DNA of 52,641 nucleotides from Microterricola pindariensis (GCF_002936985.1 NZ_MPZN01000023.1:1-52641), one strand, 5' to 3'. Counted from the first letter of the stretch, positions 41,638 to 50,344 are shown. Numbers and translations: made by a program. The notes: a model not told the origin generated them from the sequence alone.

Positions 41638-42921
41638 GTGAGCGAAGAGTTGCGCCCCCGCAGTCGCCGGTCGATGAGAACGCCGACGATTGCCCGGCAC
41701 GGTCGACTGAAGAAGTCGAACCCATTCGCCACCATCACACGGTTCCTCGCCGCTGCTCTCGCCGTGCTCATGGTCAGCGGGGCATCCGTCGCCGCCATCG
41801 CCGCGTACGACCTCGCCGCGAGCGTCAAGCCCGGCGTCGAGCTGGTCGGCGACGACACCCCGGTCTCGATCCCGAAGATCGGCGCCTGGGAGGGCGGGCT
41901 CAACCTGCTCCTGGTCGGCAGCGACAGCCGCAAGGGCCAGGACCCGGCCTTCGGCGAAGACGACACCGGTGACCTCAACGACGTCACCATGCTCCTGCAC
42001 GTGTCCGCCGATCACTCCAGCGCCACCGTGGTGAGCTTCCCGCGCGACATGTACGTGCCGATCCCGTCCTGCCCCGACCCGGAGGACGAGGACAACCCCT
42101 ACCCGTCGATGAGCTACCAGAAGATCAACACCACGCTCAGCTACGGCGGACTGCCCTGCACCGTGCTCACGGTGGAAGAGCTCACCGGCCTCGACATCCG
42201 CTTCGCTGCCGAGGTGCAGTTCAGTGGCGTCATCGCCATGTCCAACGCCGTCGGTGGCGTGCCGGTCTGCGTCGGCGCACGCATCGAAGACGAGTACACG
42301 GGAATCTTCCTCGACCCGGGCGAGCACACGCTGATGGGCGTCGACGCGCTGCAGTTCCTGCGCACCCGCCACGGCGTCGGCGACGGCAGCGACCTCACCC
42401 GCATCGGCAACCAGCAGGTGTTCCTCTCCTCGCTGATGCGCACCATCAAGAGCGCAGACACGCTCAGCGACCCCGCCAAGCTCTACTCGCTGGCCAAGGC
42501 GGCCCTCAGTAACGTGGTGCTCTCCACCCAGCTGCAGAACGTTGACAACATGGTTGCCATCGCGATGGCCCTCAAGGACATCCCGCTCGAGCAGATCAAC
42601 TTCGTGCAGTACCCGACCGGCTCCGTCGACGGTGGTGTTGAGCCGAACGTGGAGGCCGCAGACGCGCTGCTCGCGGCGCTCGCCACCGACCAGCCGATCC
42701 AGCTCGGCGGCGCGACGGGCGGCACCCTGCCCGACCCGAACGCTCCGGTCGACCCGAACGCGACGATCGACGCCAGCGCCGTCGACGCGGACGGTGCGGT
42801 TGTTCCGGATGCCGTGACCGACCCCGCTGCGCCCGGCGCGACCGTGCTGCCGAGCGACATCCTGGGCCAAAGCGCCGGTCAGTACACCTGCTCCGACGGC
42901 CGCACGCTCGACGACCAGTAG
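41638..42921 (+). CDS. LytR-CpsA-Psr (LCP) family protein
   Basis: A 427-aa membrane-anchored ligase-type protein. A basic cytoplasmic N-terminus (~30 residues) precedes one membrane helix around residues 31-54. The LCP domain has LNLLLVGSDSRKG, the Arg-containing VVSFPRDMYVPIP, KINTTLSYGG, and DALQFLRTRHGVGDGSDLTRIGNQQVFL, the pyrophosphate-lipid-binding residues. The family attaches teichoic acids, arabinogalactan or other glycopolymers to peptidoglycan. The last ~60 residues are a Pro/Asp/Ala-rich tail ending CSDGRTLDDQ. GTG 41638 has GAAGGGA 6-7 nt upstream. It lies between two tRNA-Ser genes. Confidence 0.9.
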   Translation: MSEELRPRSRRSMRTPTIARHGRLKKSNPFATITRFLAAALAVLMVSGASVAAIAAYDLAASVKPGVELVGDDTPVSIPKIGAWEGGLNLLLVGSDSRKGQDPAFGEDDTGDLNDVTMLLHVSADHSSATVVSFPRDMYVPIPSCPDPEDEDNPYPSMSYQKINTTLSYGGLPCTVLTVEELTGLDIRFAAEVQFSGVIAMSNAVGGVPVCVGARIEDEYTGIFLDPGEHTLMGVDALQFLRTRHGVGDGSDLTRIGNQQVFLSSLMRTIKSADTLSDPAKLYSLAKAALSNVVLSTQLQNVDNMVAIAMALKDIPLEQINFVQYPTGSVDGGVEPNVEAADALLAALATDQPIQLGGATGGTLPDPNAPVDPNATIDASAVDADGAVVPDAVTDPAAPGATVLPSDILGQSAGQYTCSDGRTLDDQ

Positions 42922-42961
42922 TTCGGAAGCCGCGATGGTCAAAACCGCTCCAAAAAGCGGA

Positions 42962-42967
42962 TATGAT
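42962..42967 (+). promoter_or_regulatory. Candidate -10 box for tRNA-Ser(GCT)
   Basis: TATGAT, 34 bp before the mature tRNA 5' end, just after a small CCGCT/AGCGG hairpin that may end the LCP transcript. A -35 at proper spacing is not obvious. Confidence 0.4.
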
Positions 42968-43001
42968 TGTCGTCGTGTGTTCGCCTCGGCAAGCACGCAG
43001 A

Positions 43002-43092
43002 GGAACCGTCGCATAGTTCGGCCTAGTGCACCACCCTGCTAAGGTGGAGTACCCTTTACAGGGTACCGTGGGTTCAAATCCCACCGGTTCCG
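43002..43092 (+). tRNA. tRNA-Ser (anticodon GCT)
   Basis: Acceptor arms GGAACCG (43002-43008) and CGGTTCC (43085-43091) pair fully, discriminator G 43092. Anticodon stem CCACC/GGTGG encloses CTGCTAA, giving GCT. The long variable arm (GTACCC...GGGTAC) and T-loop GTTCAAATC confirm a class II serine tRNA. Confidence 0.95.
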
Positions 43093-43100
43093 CACTTCAC

Positions 43101-43127
43101 AAAACCCCCGCCTCGGCGGGGGTTTTT
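43101..43127. terminator. Intrinsic bidirectional terminator after tRNA-Ser(GCT)
   Basis: CCCCCGC pairs with GCGGGGG around CTCG, flanked by AAAA on the left and TTTTT on the right, the most canonical terminator in the window. Confidence 0.92.
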
Positions 43128-43299
43128 GCGTGAGTGGCCTGACTGGCCCAGCGCAGCAGGAAGCCCGCTCCGCAGGCTCGAGGGGGCTGCCGAACGATCG
43201 TGCGGTTGCCTCCAAGTAGCCCCCCACGGGCGGGAGAGAAGTGCGTTTGTTGGCAGTGCGGTGAGAGTTTCTTGCCTCGAAAGCGAGAACTGCAGAGTC

Positions 43300-43642
43300 A
43301 TGCCGCGCACTGCACTGCCCATCCCAAGAGATGCCGAAACCGCCCGCACCCGCTTCTTCGCGAAGTCGACCACTCGCCGCACGGCGGCGTTCGTAAGCGG
43401 CAGCGCTCTGCTGCTGGGTCTGATCTTCGGCAACGCGGCAGCTCGGTGGCCGGTGCCAGCGGCTCCGCGGCGATCGCAGAGTTGAAGTCCGCGTTCGGAC
43501 AGTCCGAAGCGGCAGCGTTCGATTCAATCGCTCACCTCGGGGCCGACGAGGAGTCACGACGGCTACGGAAGGCGGGTCGAGTGTCGCCGGATCCCGGCAT
43601 GCGGTCTGGATTTCGGCGGTGCGCTAGCGGGAACGGCGTCTG
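43300..43642 (+). pseudogene. Possible remnant of a small secreted protein, frameshifted
   Basis: This is the only gene-poor stretch over 300 bp (43128-43649). From ATG 43300 one frame reads a signal-peptide-like start (basic RFFAKSTTRRTAAF, then hydrophobic VSGSALLLGLIFGNAA) and soon ends at 43485. From about 43440 another plus-strand frame continues with protein-like sequence, SSVAGASGSAAIAELKSAFG then EAAAFDSIAHLGADEES, to a TGA at 43640-43642. A single-base shift would join the two. No ribosome site or family match is recognisable. It could be a degraded exported protein or chance coding. Confidence 0.3.
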
Positions 43643-43649
43643 AGAGTGC

Positions 43650-44855
43650 TCAGAAGTGGCGCGCCAGGAAGTGCCTGATCCGCTCCAGGCCCTCGACGAG
43701 CTGGGAGTCATCGAGTGCATAGGAGAACCGCAAATGGCCAGGCGCGCCGAAGGCCTCGCCGGGAACGACTGCCACGTCGACTTCCTCCAGCAGCAAGGTC
43801 GAGAGCTGGAGGGTGCTGGTCACCGGATCGCCGTTGAGCTTCAATGTTCCGTCGAGCACGGCGCGCACATCCGGGAAGATGTAGAAGGCGCCGAGCGGTC
43901 TCGGGACAACGAACCCGGGAACGGTCTGGAGGATGTCGTATGCGATCAGCCGTCTCCGGTTGAAGACCGCACGCATCTGCCCGGGAAAGTCGCTGTCATC
44001 GGCGAGAGCGGCGAGCGCGGCGCGCTGAGAGATGTTCGAAACGTTCCCGGTGGTGTGCGACTGGAAGTTCTTGACCGCCTCGATGACTGCGGGCGTCGAG
44101 ATCGCCCAGCCGAGGCGCCAACCGGTCAGCACGTGGCTCTTCGCCAGCCCGTTCACGATGATGAGCTGATCGCGCGGCACGAAACGTGAAATCGAGGTGA
44201 AGGAGGCCGCGTCGTAGACGAAGTCGTGGTAGATCTCATCGGACATCACCCAGATGCGATTCTCGGTCACCCAGCGGCCGATCGCTCGGATCTCGTCCTC
44301 GGTGTAGACGGAGCCGGTGGGGTTTGACGGCGAGGTGAAGATGAGCAACTTGGTGCGCGACGTCCTGGCGCGCTCCAGCTGGGCCACGGTGGTCTTGTAG
44401 CCAGACTCCGAGTCTGTCTCGACGGGCACGGTGATGCCGCCGGCGAGCTTGATCTGCTCGGGATAGCTCGTCCAATAGGGCGCGGGGAGAATGACTTCGT
44501 CGCCGGGGTTGAGCACGGCCGAGAGGGTGTTGAAGATCGCCTGCTTGCCCCCATTGGCCACTGCCACGTCGGCGGCGGAGAAGGATGTTCCGCTGTATTC
44601 GCTCGTGTACTCGGCGATCGCGGCGCGAAGCTCCGGAAGCCCCGTCGGGCCGCTGTAGTGGTGGTTCCTTGGCTCATCGATCGCCCGCTTGGCCGCCTCG
44701 GTGATGAAGGCGGGGGTGTCGAAGTCCGGCTCGCCGGCGCCGAATGCGATGACGGGCCGCCCCTGGCTCGAGTACAGCTTGGCCAATGCGTCGATTGCCT
44801 GGGGTGCCGACTCCGACACGGAAGCCAGGAGTCGAGACACGGTCAGATCAGTCAT
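43650..44855 (-). CDS. Class I/II pyridoxal-phosphate aminotransferase
   Basis: A 401-aa fold-type I aminotransferase of the aspartate/aromatic group (AAT-I gamma). It has VIAFGAGEPDFDTP near residue 35, YSGPTGLPELRAAIA, ANGGKQAIFNTLSAVLNPGDEV, TSPSNPTGSVYTEDE, the Asp in VMSDEIYHDFVYD, and the PLP lysine Lys239 in NGLAKSHVLTGWRLGW. It is the last gene of the minus-strand transporter operon, overlapping the permease stop by 8 nt, so it is dedicated to that operon's substrate. A glutamate-type transporter upstream and a 2-oxoglutarate-producing route suggest transamination of an imported amino diacid. The actual substrate is unknown. Confidence 0.88.
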   Translation of the reverse strand: MTDLTVSRLLASVSESAPQAIDALAKLYSSQGRPVIAFGAGEPDFDTPAFITEAAKRAIDEPRNHHYSGPTGLPELRAAIAEYTSEYSGTSFSAADVAVANGGKQAIFNTLSAVLNPGDEVILPAPYWTSYPEQIKLAGGITVPVETDSESGYKTTVAQLERARTSRTKLLIFTSPSNPTGSVYTEDEIRAIGRWVTENRIWVMSDEIYHDFVYDAASFTSISRFVPRDQLIIVNGLAKSHVLTGWRLGWAISTPAVIEAVKNFQSHTTGNVSNISQRAALAALADDSDFPGQMRAVFNRRRLIAYDILQTVPGFVVPRPLGAFYIFPDVRAVLDGTLKLNGDPVTSTLQLSTLLLEEVDVAVVPGEAFGAPGHLRFSYALDDSQLVEGLERIRHFLARHF

Positions 44856-45693
44856 TGCGCTTCACTTTCTTCGGGGTGCCGGATGAACTCGACCACTTCT
44901 GCACCCGCACCGCCACGTAGGAGAGCGCGAGGCAGAGCGCGACGTAGATGGAGCCCATGACCATGGCCGCGGGGATGATGGGGCTGCCGTACTGCATCTG
45001 GGTTCCGTAGAACTTCGCCAGATAGAGCAGCTCGGGGTAGGTGACCATGAAGCCGAGGGCAGTGTCTTTGAGGGCCACGACGAGCTGGGAGATAATTGCG
45101 GGCAGCATGTTGCGGATCGCCTGCGGGGCCAGGATGACGGCGAGCACCTGCCCCTTGCGCAGCCCAATCGCGGCACCGGCCTCCGACTGGCCCTTGGGCA
45201 GCGAGTTGAGGCCCGCCCGGAAGATCTCGGCAAAGACAGAACCGTTGTAGATGGCGAGCCCCACCGTCACCGCGATGAATGGTGTGACGAAGGTGGCGCC
45301 CAGCACCGGCAGCCCGTAGTAGATCAGCATCATCAGCACGAGCAGCGGGATTGCGCGGAACGTCTCGGTGAGCCACGTGACGGAGGTGCGGACCCACCGC
45401 GCCGGTGAGAGCCGGCCCAGGAGGAGCAGCACGCCGAGGATGAGGGCGAGAATCGCCCCGGTGGCGAAGGCGCGGAGGGTCGACCCGGTGGTTTCCAGAA
45501 TCTCGCGTTGGACGAGCGGGAAGGTGAAGAGTTCCCACTTGGCCGCCGCGAACTGTCCCGACTTGTAGAGCTGAACGACAATGAAGCCGAGGATGAGCGC
45601 GACGACGGTGATCGTGACGAATCCGGCGATGTTGCTCTTGCGTCGTCCCTTGGGGCCGAGCACGTCGAAGAGGTCTTGGGTGGCGTAGCTCAC
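44848..45693 (-). CDS. Polar amino acid-type ABC transporter permease (GluD-like)
   Basis: A 281-aa permease of the His/Glu/Gln/Arg family with about five hydrophobic helices. The signature region reads EIFRAGLNSLPKGQSEAGAAIGLRKGQ near residue 155, the ATPase contact loop. A longer cytoplasmic N-terminus (SYATQDLFDVLGPKGRRKSN) precedes the first helix, as in GluD proteins. GTG 45693 overlaps the stop of the other permease gene (GTGA), so an upstream start is unnecessary. It partners the product of 45690-46334. Confidence 0.88.
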   Translation of the reverse strand: MSYATQDLFDVLGPKGRRKSNIAGFVTITVVALILGFIVVQLYKSGQFAAAKWELFTFPLVQREILETTGSTLRAFATGAILALILGVLLLLGRLSPARWVRTSVTWLTETFRAIPLLVLMMLIYYGLPVLGATFVTPFIAVTVGLAIYNGSVFAEIFRAGLNSLPKGQSEAGAAIGLRKGQVLAVILAPQAIRNMLPAIISQLVVALKDTALGFMVTYPELLYLAKFYGTQMQYGSPIIPAAMVMGSIYVALCLALSYVAVRVQKWSSSSGTPKKVKRND

Positions 45694-46334
45694 GATTGCG
45701 CCCACTTTCTTTCGAACTTTCGTTGCACGGCAGCCAGGCCCATGACGAGCAGGAAGAAGAAGAATGCCACCCACAAGAGGGTGGCGAGGAGGTTCTCGCC
45801 GCGCTCCGACATGTTGGCGGAAATTGCCCCGGCCTGCATGACGGAGAAGCCGCTCGCGACCGTGGTGTTCTTGAGCAGGGCGATGAAGACGCTGATCAGT
45901 GGCGGCACGACGTTGCGGAAAGCCTGCGGGACGAGCACGACGGTGATGACCTGGTCGAATGTGAGGCCGATCGCACGGGCCGCCTCGGTCTGCCCAACGT
46001 GGATGGAGTTGATTCCGGAACGGAAGACCTCGGCAACATAGCTGGCGGTGTAGAGCACGAGCGCGATGATCGCGAGAGTCGTGTAGTCCAGCGCCGGAAG
46101 GCCGAGCTTGGGGTACCCGAGCGCGAAGAACATCATCAGCAGCGCGAGGGGCGTGTTCCTCAGTAGGTTGACGTACGTCGTGCCGACCGCTCGCATCGAC
46201 GAGGAGGGCGAGATTCGCAGCACACCGATGACCACGCCGAGCAGTAGCGAGAACACCGCTGAGACGGCAAACATGAGCACCGTGTTCGCGAACCCCAGGA
46301 CAAACAGGTCGAGGTTGTTGAGGAGAACATCCAT
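45690..46334 (-). CDS. Polar amino acid-type ABC transporter permease (GluC-like)
   Basis: A 214-aa permease with five hydrophobic segments. The conserved loop reads EVFRSGINSIHVGQTEAARAIGLTFDQ around residue 125, followed by TVVLVPQAFRNVVPPLISVFIALLKNTTVAS. ATG 46334 is preceded by a GGGG-rich stretch on the plus strand (that is, no strong ribosome site), so translation may depend on context. It follows the receptor gene after an 89-bp gap containing a hairpin. Confidence 0.9.
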   Translation of the reverse strand: MDVLLNNLDLFVLGFANTVLMFAVSAVFSLLLGVVIGVLRISPSSSMRAVGTTYVNLLRNTPLALLMMFFALGYPKLGLPALDYTTLAIIALVLYTASYVAEVFRSGINSIHVGQTEAARAIGLTFDQVITVVLVPQAFRNVVPPLISVFIALLKNTTVASGFSVMQAGAISANMSERGENLLATLLWVAFFFFLLVMGLAAVQRKFERKWAQS

Positions 46335-46369
46335 GGGGGGAATCCGTTCCGTAAACTGCTGAGCGTGCA

Positions 46370-46402
46370 GGGAGAGAGCCGCCGGGGGCGCGGCCCTCTC
46401 CC
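46370..46402 (-). terminator. Intercistronic hairpin after the amino-acid-type receptor gene
   Basis: GGGAGAG (46370-46376) and GCCGC (46378-46382) pair with GCGGC (46390-46394) and CTCTCCC (46396-46402), one A-C mismatch, 7-nt loop. It has no U-tract. Equivalent hairpins follow the other two receptor genes in the window. Confidence 0.6.
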
Positions 46403-46423
46403 CGTCATGTGGTCTGTGGCGAC

Positions 46424-47317
46424 CTAGTAGTTGTCGACCTCTGCCGGCTCGAGCTCGACGCCCGAGGTGCCCAGAGTCTTGTCGTAGATCGCCTTCCAGA
46501 CATCGGGGTTCTCGACGAGCAGATTGTTGACGAAGTGGCGCAGGGCGGTGTCGCCCTTGGCGATGCCGATGCCGAAGCCTTCGTTCGTGAACGGCTTGCC
46601 CACGACCTTCAGCTCGTCGGGGGCCAGCGTGACGTAGCCGATGAGGAGGGCCTCATCGGTGGTCACCGCATCGACCTGGTTGCTGAGCAGCGCATCGACG
46701 CACTGCGCCATGTTGTCGAACTCGACCGTTTCGACATCGGGGTGGTTCGTCTTGATGTACTGGATCGGTGTGGAACCGGTGATCGAGCACACCTTGTGCC
46801 CGGCGAGGTCTGACTCGCCCGCGATGGAGGTGTTGTCCTTGCGCACGAGGATGCTCTGACCGGTGGTCATGTACGGTCCGGCGAAATCGACGAGCTCTTT
46901 GCGCTTGTCGGAGATCGTGTACATGCCGACGATGAGGTCCACGTCGCCGTTGCTCAGCGACTGCTCCCGGCTCTGGCTCGGGATCGTGACGAACTCAATG
47001 CTCTCCTTGGCGAAGCCGAGCTCGGCGGCGAGCCAGGTGGCTAGCTCGATGTCGAAGCCGGAGCGATCCCCGGTGGCAGAATCGCGCACGCCAAAGCCCG
47101 GCTGGTCTTCCTTGACCCCGAGAACAATGGTCCCGTTCTTCGTCATCGCGTCGAAGGTGGGGCTGCCGTCGATGGTGACGCTCGACGCCACGGGGGACTC
47201 TGCGTCGGCCTTGACTGCATCCTCCTCGGGCGCCGCGGCGGTCGATGCGCACGCGCTCAGCATCAGTCCAGCGATTGCGGCTCCGGCGATCGCGATGGAT
47301 AGGCGTTTTGTGATCAT
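46424..47317 (-). CDS. Glutamate-type ABC transporter substrate-binding lipoprotein
   Basis: A 297-aa family 3 receptor (SBP_bac_3). The signal peptide ends in LSAC with Cys23 acylated. The mature domain begins near residue 55 with SPTFDAMTKNGTIVLGVKEDQPGFGVRD and includes GFDIELATWLAAELGF, the ligand-loop VDLIVGMYTISDKRKELVDFAGPY, and CSITGSTPIQYIKTNHP. It resembles GluB/GlnH receptors for acidic amino acids. The operon also encodes 5-dehydro-4-deoxyglucarate dehydratase, so the ligand could be a sugar diacid or amino diacid instead. Arg residues that would hold an alpha-carboxylate cannot be assigned from sequence alone. Confidence 0.88.
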   Translation of the reverse strand: MITKRLSIAIAGAAIAGLMLSACASTAAAPEEDAVKADAESPVASSVTIDGSPTFDAMTKNGTIVLGVKEDQPGFGVRDSATGDRSGFDIELATWLAAELGFAKESIEFVTIPSQSREQSLSNGDVDLIVGMYTISDKRKELVDFAGPYMTTGQSILVRKDNTSIAGESDLAGHKVCSITGSTPIQYIKTNHPDVETVEFDNMAQCVDALLSNQVDAVTTDEALLIGYVTLAPDELKVVGKPFTNEGFGIGIAKGDTALRHFVNNLLVENPDVWKAIYDKTLGTSGVELEPAEVDNY

Positions 47318-47355
47318 GGTTTCTCCTCGGGGGTGTGGCTTGGGGGTGATGGGGT

Positions 47356-48150
47356 CTAGCGGGCCAACACTTTCTGAAGAAAGTCACGGGCGCGCGTGGT
47401 TTTGGGGGCGGAGAAGAACTCGGTGGGAGTGGCCTCTTCGACGATCTGGCCGTCCGCCATGAAGATGATGCGGTCGGCGGCCTCGCGGGCAAAGCCCATT
47501 TCGTGAGTCACGGTGACCATCGTCATGCCGGTCTTCGCGAGCGCGAGCATCACGTCGAGGACTTCGCTGACCATCTCAGGGTCAAGTGCGCTCGTCGGCT
47601 CGTCGAAGAGCATCAGCTTGGGGCCCATCGCGAGGGCACGGGCGATGGCGACGCGCTGCTGTTGGCCGCCCGAGAGCTGGCTGGGCATCTTGTCGGCTTG
47701 GTCGGCGACTCCCACGCGGTCCAGGTGTTCGAGCGCGAGCGCGCGGGCATCCGACTTCTTGGTCCGGCGCACCATCACCGGCCCGAGCATCACGTTCTCG
47801 AGCACAGTCTTGTGCGCGAACAAGTTGAAGGATTGGAACACCATTCCGACATCGGCGCGCAACGTCGCCAGTTCGCGCCCCTCGTCAGGCAATGCGACGC
47901 CATCAATGAAGATGTCGCCCGAGCTGATCGTCTCCAGGCGGTTGATGGCGCGGCAGAGGGTCGACTTGCCCGCGCCCGACGGACCGATGAGGGCAACGAT
48001 CTCTCCGCGATTGACGATGGTGTTGACGTCGCGAAGCACGTGATTCTCACCATAGAACTTGTTCACCTTGTTGAGGATCACGAGCGGATTCGTCGCCGTC
48101 AGCGAGGGTATCGAGACTGTGTTGTTGAGATCCATTACCTGCGTGCTCAT
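47356..48150 (-). CDS. Polar amino acid-type ABC transporter ATP-binding protein (GluA-like)
   Basis: A 264-aa ATPase with one cassette: Walker [10 protein letters not shown] near residue 57, Q-loop [20 protein letters not shown], signature [17 protein letters not shown], Walker [15 protein letters not shown] and H-loop [17 protein letters not shown]. All catalytic residues appear intact. Start ATG 48150. It is separated from the dehydratase gene upstream by an 87-bp gap with a strong hairpin and from the receptor gene downstream by 38 bp. Confidence 0.93.
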   Translation of the reverse strand: MSTQVMDLNNTVSIPSLTATNPLVILNKVNKFYGENHVLRDVNTIVNRGEIVALIGPSGAGKSTLCRAINRLETISSGDIFIDGVALPDEGRELATLRADVGMVFQSFNLFAHKTVLENVMLGPVMVRRTKKSDARALALEHLDRVGVADQADKMPSQLSGGQQQRVAIARALAMGPKLMLFDEPTSALDPEMVSEVLDVMLALAKTGMTMVTVTHEMGFAREAADRIIFMADGQIVEEATPTEFFSAPKTTRARDFLQKVLAR

Positions 48151-48174
48151 TTCCGGGTCGGTGTCCGTCGGACC

Positions 48175-48214
48175 GGCCTGCCGGGGGCGCGTCGGATGAC
48201 GCGGGCGGCAGGCC
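48175..48214 (-). terminator. Two-tier hairpin between dehydratase and ATPase genes
   Basis: GGCCTGCCG (48175-48183) pairs perfectly with CGGCAGGCC (48206-48214), and inside it GCGTC (48189-48193) pairs with GACGC (48198-48202) around GGAT. It may limit read-through from the enzyme gene into the transporter genes. Confidence 0.55.
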
Positions 48215-48237
48215 AGGCCGGGGAAGGATGGGTGCGG

Positions 48238-49158
48238 CTACTGCACCCGCTGGATGAGAGCGCGCAATGACTCGTTCTCTGCTTCAGTGAGGTCGGTCAA
48301 CGGGGGGCGGACGCGGCCGATCTCACGACCGGTCACGTTGAGGCCCGCCTTGATGATCGACACCGCGTACCCCTGCTTGCGGTCGCGGATCTCCAAGAAC
48401 GGCAGCACGAAGTCGCGCAGGCCGGCGAAGACGAAGTCGTGGTCGCGGGCGCGGACGGCCGCGTAAAAGCTCAGCGCGAACTCGGGAACGAAGTTGAACA
48501 TGGCCGACGAGTAGGTGGTCACGCCGAGCTCGAGGTAGGGGAGTGCGAAGGTCTCGGCAGTCGGAAGCCCGCCGATGTAGATCAGGCGATCGCCGAGTTG
48601 GCTGTAGATCCTCGTCATCTGGTCGATGCTGCCGACGCCGTCCTTGAAACCGATGAGGTTCCGATTGCGCTCAGCGACACGGGCGACGGTGTCGGCCTGC
48701 AGTGACATGTTGGCGCGGCTGTACACGACGACACCCAGGCTGGTGCTCGCGCAGACGCCCTCGATGTACGCGGCCAGGCCATCCTGCGACGCCTCCGTGA
48801 GGTAGGGCGGGAACAACAGGATCCCGGCGGCCCCGGCCTGTTCGGCGATGCGGGCCTGCTCGATCGCGTTCGGCAGCGAGCCGCCGGCCGGTGCGAGGAC
48901 GGGGACCCGTTCGGACGCCTCGTCGACGGCGGCGGTGACGACGCGCGAAATCTCGTCGTTGGTCAGCGAGAAGAACTCGCCAGTCCCTCCGGCGGCGAAC
49001 AGCCCGGCAACATCGTGGCTGCTCATCCAGGCGACGTGCTCGCGGTATCGCTTCTCGTCGAAGCTGAGGTCATCGGCAAAAGCTGTCACCGGGAAGGAGA
49101 GGAGACCGCTCCCTATTTTTGCCGCAAGGTCTTCCGGGCTGTACGCAGTCAAAGTCAC
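48238..49158 (-). CDS. kdgD: 5-dehydro-4-deoxyglucarate dehydratase (DHDPS family)
   Basis: A 306-aa TIM-barrel lyase. The family pattern [13 protein letters not shown], then [15 protein letters not shown] (about 52-66), [22 protein letters not shown], Tyr146 in VVVYSRANM, and the Schiff-base Lys172 in [14 protein letters not shown] fit KDG dehydratases closely. So do [20 protein letters not shown], and [10 protein letters not shown] with RPPLTDL at the C-terminus. It dehydrates and decarboxylates 5-dehydro-4-deoxyglucarate to 2,5-dioxopentanoate. GTG 49158 has AAAGGA 5 nt upstream; the frame extends upstream without protein-like sequence. It heads the operon with the glutamate-type transporter. 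The related pyrroline-4-hydroxy-2-carboxylate deaminase is an alternative activity. Confidence 0.88.
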   Translation of the reverse strand: MTLTAYSPEDLAAKIGSGLLSFPVTAFADDLSFDEKRYREHVAWMSSHDVAGLFAAGGTGEFFSLTNDEISRVVTAAVDEASERVPVLAPAGGSLPNAIEQARIAEQAGAAGILLFPPYLTEASQDGLAAYIEGVCASTSLGVVVYSRANMSLQADTVARVAERNRNLIGFKDGVGSIDQMTRIYSQLGDRLIYIGGLPTAETFALPYLELGVTTYSSAMFNFVPEFALSFYAAVRARDHDFVFAGLRDFVLPFLEIRDRKQGYAVSIIKAGLNVTGREIGRVRPPLTDLTEAENESLRALIQRVQ

Positions 49159-49254
49159 GTCATCCTTTGTTTTGAGGTGATGAGTCGGGGAGTGGCTTCC
49201 CGACGGTTGTCTCAGCGTAAGGATCACAACATGCCTCATCAACAGCACTTTTGA

Positions 49255-49277
49255 ATGCTCCAATACCTTTCCAGCAT
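49255..49277. promoter_or_regulatory. Candidate LysR-type binding site upstream of kdgD
   Basis: ATGCT (49255-49259), 13-bp spacer, AGCAT (49273-49277). The segment ATACCTTTCCAGCAT at 49263-49277 recurs with two differences in the LysR/aldehyde dehydrogenase divergent region at 50237. Confidence 0.5.
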
Positions 49278-49293
49278 GGCTGGGGTGCGGCGC

Positions 49294-50190
49294 TCACACG
49301 AGTGCGGCGGAGCTGAGCCGTTCCAAGGCGGTTCGGGTGGGTCGGAGGGCAGGATTGGTGTTATCCCTCCGCCAGATGGCGTGCAAGTGCACGATGGGCT
49401 CACGGTTCTCGGCGATGCTGCGGTAGGCGATGCCTGACATGCCCAGCCGCGTGGCGGACGCAGGAACGAGAGCGATGCCCTTGTTGGCGGCGACCAGGCT
49501 CAGCATGCTGTGCACCTGCGTGATCTCCTGGCTGGGCACGGTGTTCACCGTCGCGAGCACCGTATCGACGAGGCTGCGAAAGTACCGTGCCTCGTGTGGC
49601 GAGTAAGTGAGGATCTTCTCTCCGCTCAGCTCCTCCACCGAGAGGGGGCGGGTCGTGACTGCGAGTGGATGTTTGCTGCCGATCGCGGCAACGAGCGCTT
49701 CGCGCCGGACGAGGGTGGAAACGAGATCGGGTGACGGTGGCGTTTCGCGCACGAACCCGATGTCCACGGAGCCTCGGAGCACCGCGGCGATCTGATCCCG
49801 GGACACCATCTCGTGAATGTCGACGCGCAGTTCGGGTGCCACCGCGTCGATGTTGGCGAGAATGTCGCCGAGCAGGCCCATGATCCCTGTCGCGGTGATG
49901 CCGATCTTGATCTCACCGGCTTCCCCGTCTGCGATGCGCCTGGCGGTGTTCCTGGATGCCTCGGCGATGCTCAGGATCTTCGCCGCCTCGTCGCGGAAGG
50001 CCGCGCCGGCGGCGGTCAGGCGCACGCTCTTCTTGCTCCGGTCGAACAACGAGAATCCCAGTTCGCCCTCAAGTTTCTGGATCTGCCGGCTGAGCGGCGG
50101 CTGCGTCATGTTGAGATGCTCGGCCGCGCGGCTGAAATGGAGTTCATCGGCAAGCACGATGAAGCTTCGGAGCTGGTCAAAAGTGAACAT
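49294..50190 (-). CDS. LysR-family transcriptional regulator
   Basis: A 298-aa LysR protein. The N-terminal helix-turn-helix begins MFTFDQLRSFIVLADELHFSRAAEHLNMTQPPLSRQIQKLE (about residues 1-41). The effector domain from residue ~90 contains GEIKIGITATGIMGLLGDIL, VLRGSVDIGFVRE and ANKGIALVPASATRLG. ATG 50190 starts the conserved DNA-binding domain; the frame is open 31 codons upstream but that part lacks similarity. It is divergent from the aldehyde dehydrogenase gene and upstream of the kdgD operon on its own strand, so it can control both. A shared 15-bp motif at both promoters supports this. Confidence 0.9.
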   Translation of the reverse strand: MFTFDQLRSFIVLADELHFSRAAEHLNMTQPPLSRQIQKLEGELGFSLFDRSKKSVRLTAAGAAFRDEAAKILSIAEASRNTARRIADGEAGEIKIGITATGIMGLLGDILANIDAVAPELRVDIHEMVSRDQIAAVLRGSVDIGFVRETPPSPDLVSTLVRREALVAAIGSKHPLAVTTRPLSVEELSGEKILTYSPHEARYFRSLVDTVLATVNTVPSQEITQVHSMLSLVAANKGIALVPASATRLGMSGIAYRSIAENREPIVHLHAIWRRDNTNPALRPTRTALERLSSAALV

Positions 50191-50236
50191 GGCCTCTTCA
50201 TTGGGGTCAGTGCTCGCCGCAGTGGTTGATCCGGCG

Positions 50237-50251
50237 ATACCTTCGCAGCAT
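50237..50251. promoter_or_regulatory. Candidate LysR-type binding site in the divergent region
   Basis: ATACCTTCGCAGCAT matches 13 of 15 positions of the motif at 49263-49277 before kdgD. A CCCAA/TTGGG inverted repeat follows immediately at about 50254-50270. Confidence 0.5.
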
Positions 50252-50344
50252 AACCCAATGCGTTTTTGGGCTTGGCGCCTCATGAACGCTTCGACCTAGC
50301 ATGGGCCGGGATACGCACCGAAGCAGCCGGCAGGAGAACACACC

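Noticed and set aside
48238-49158. Pyrroline-4-hydroxy-2-carboxylate deaminase of hydroxyproline catabolism
   Set aside because: Same superfamily and same product, but the sequence follows 5-dehydro-4-deoxyglucarate dehydratases more closely, and no hydroxyproline epimerase or oxidase gene is present. Kept as an alternative only.
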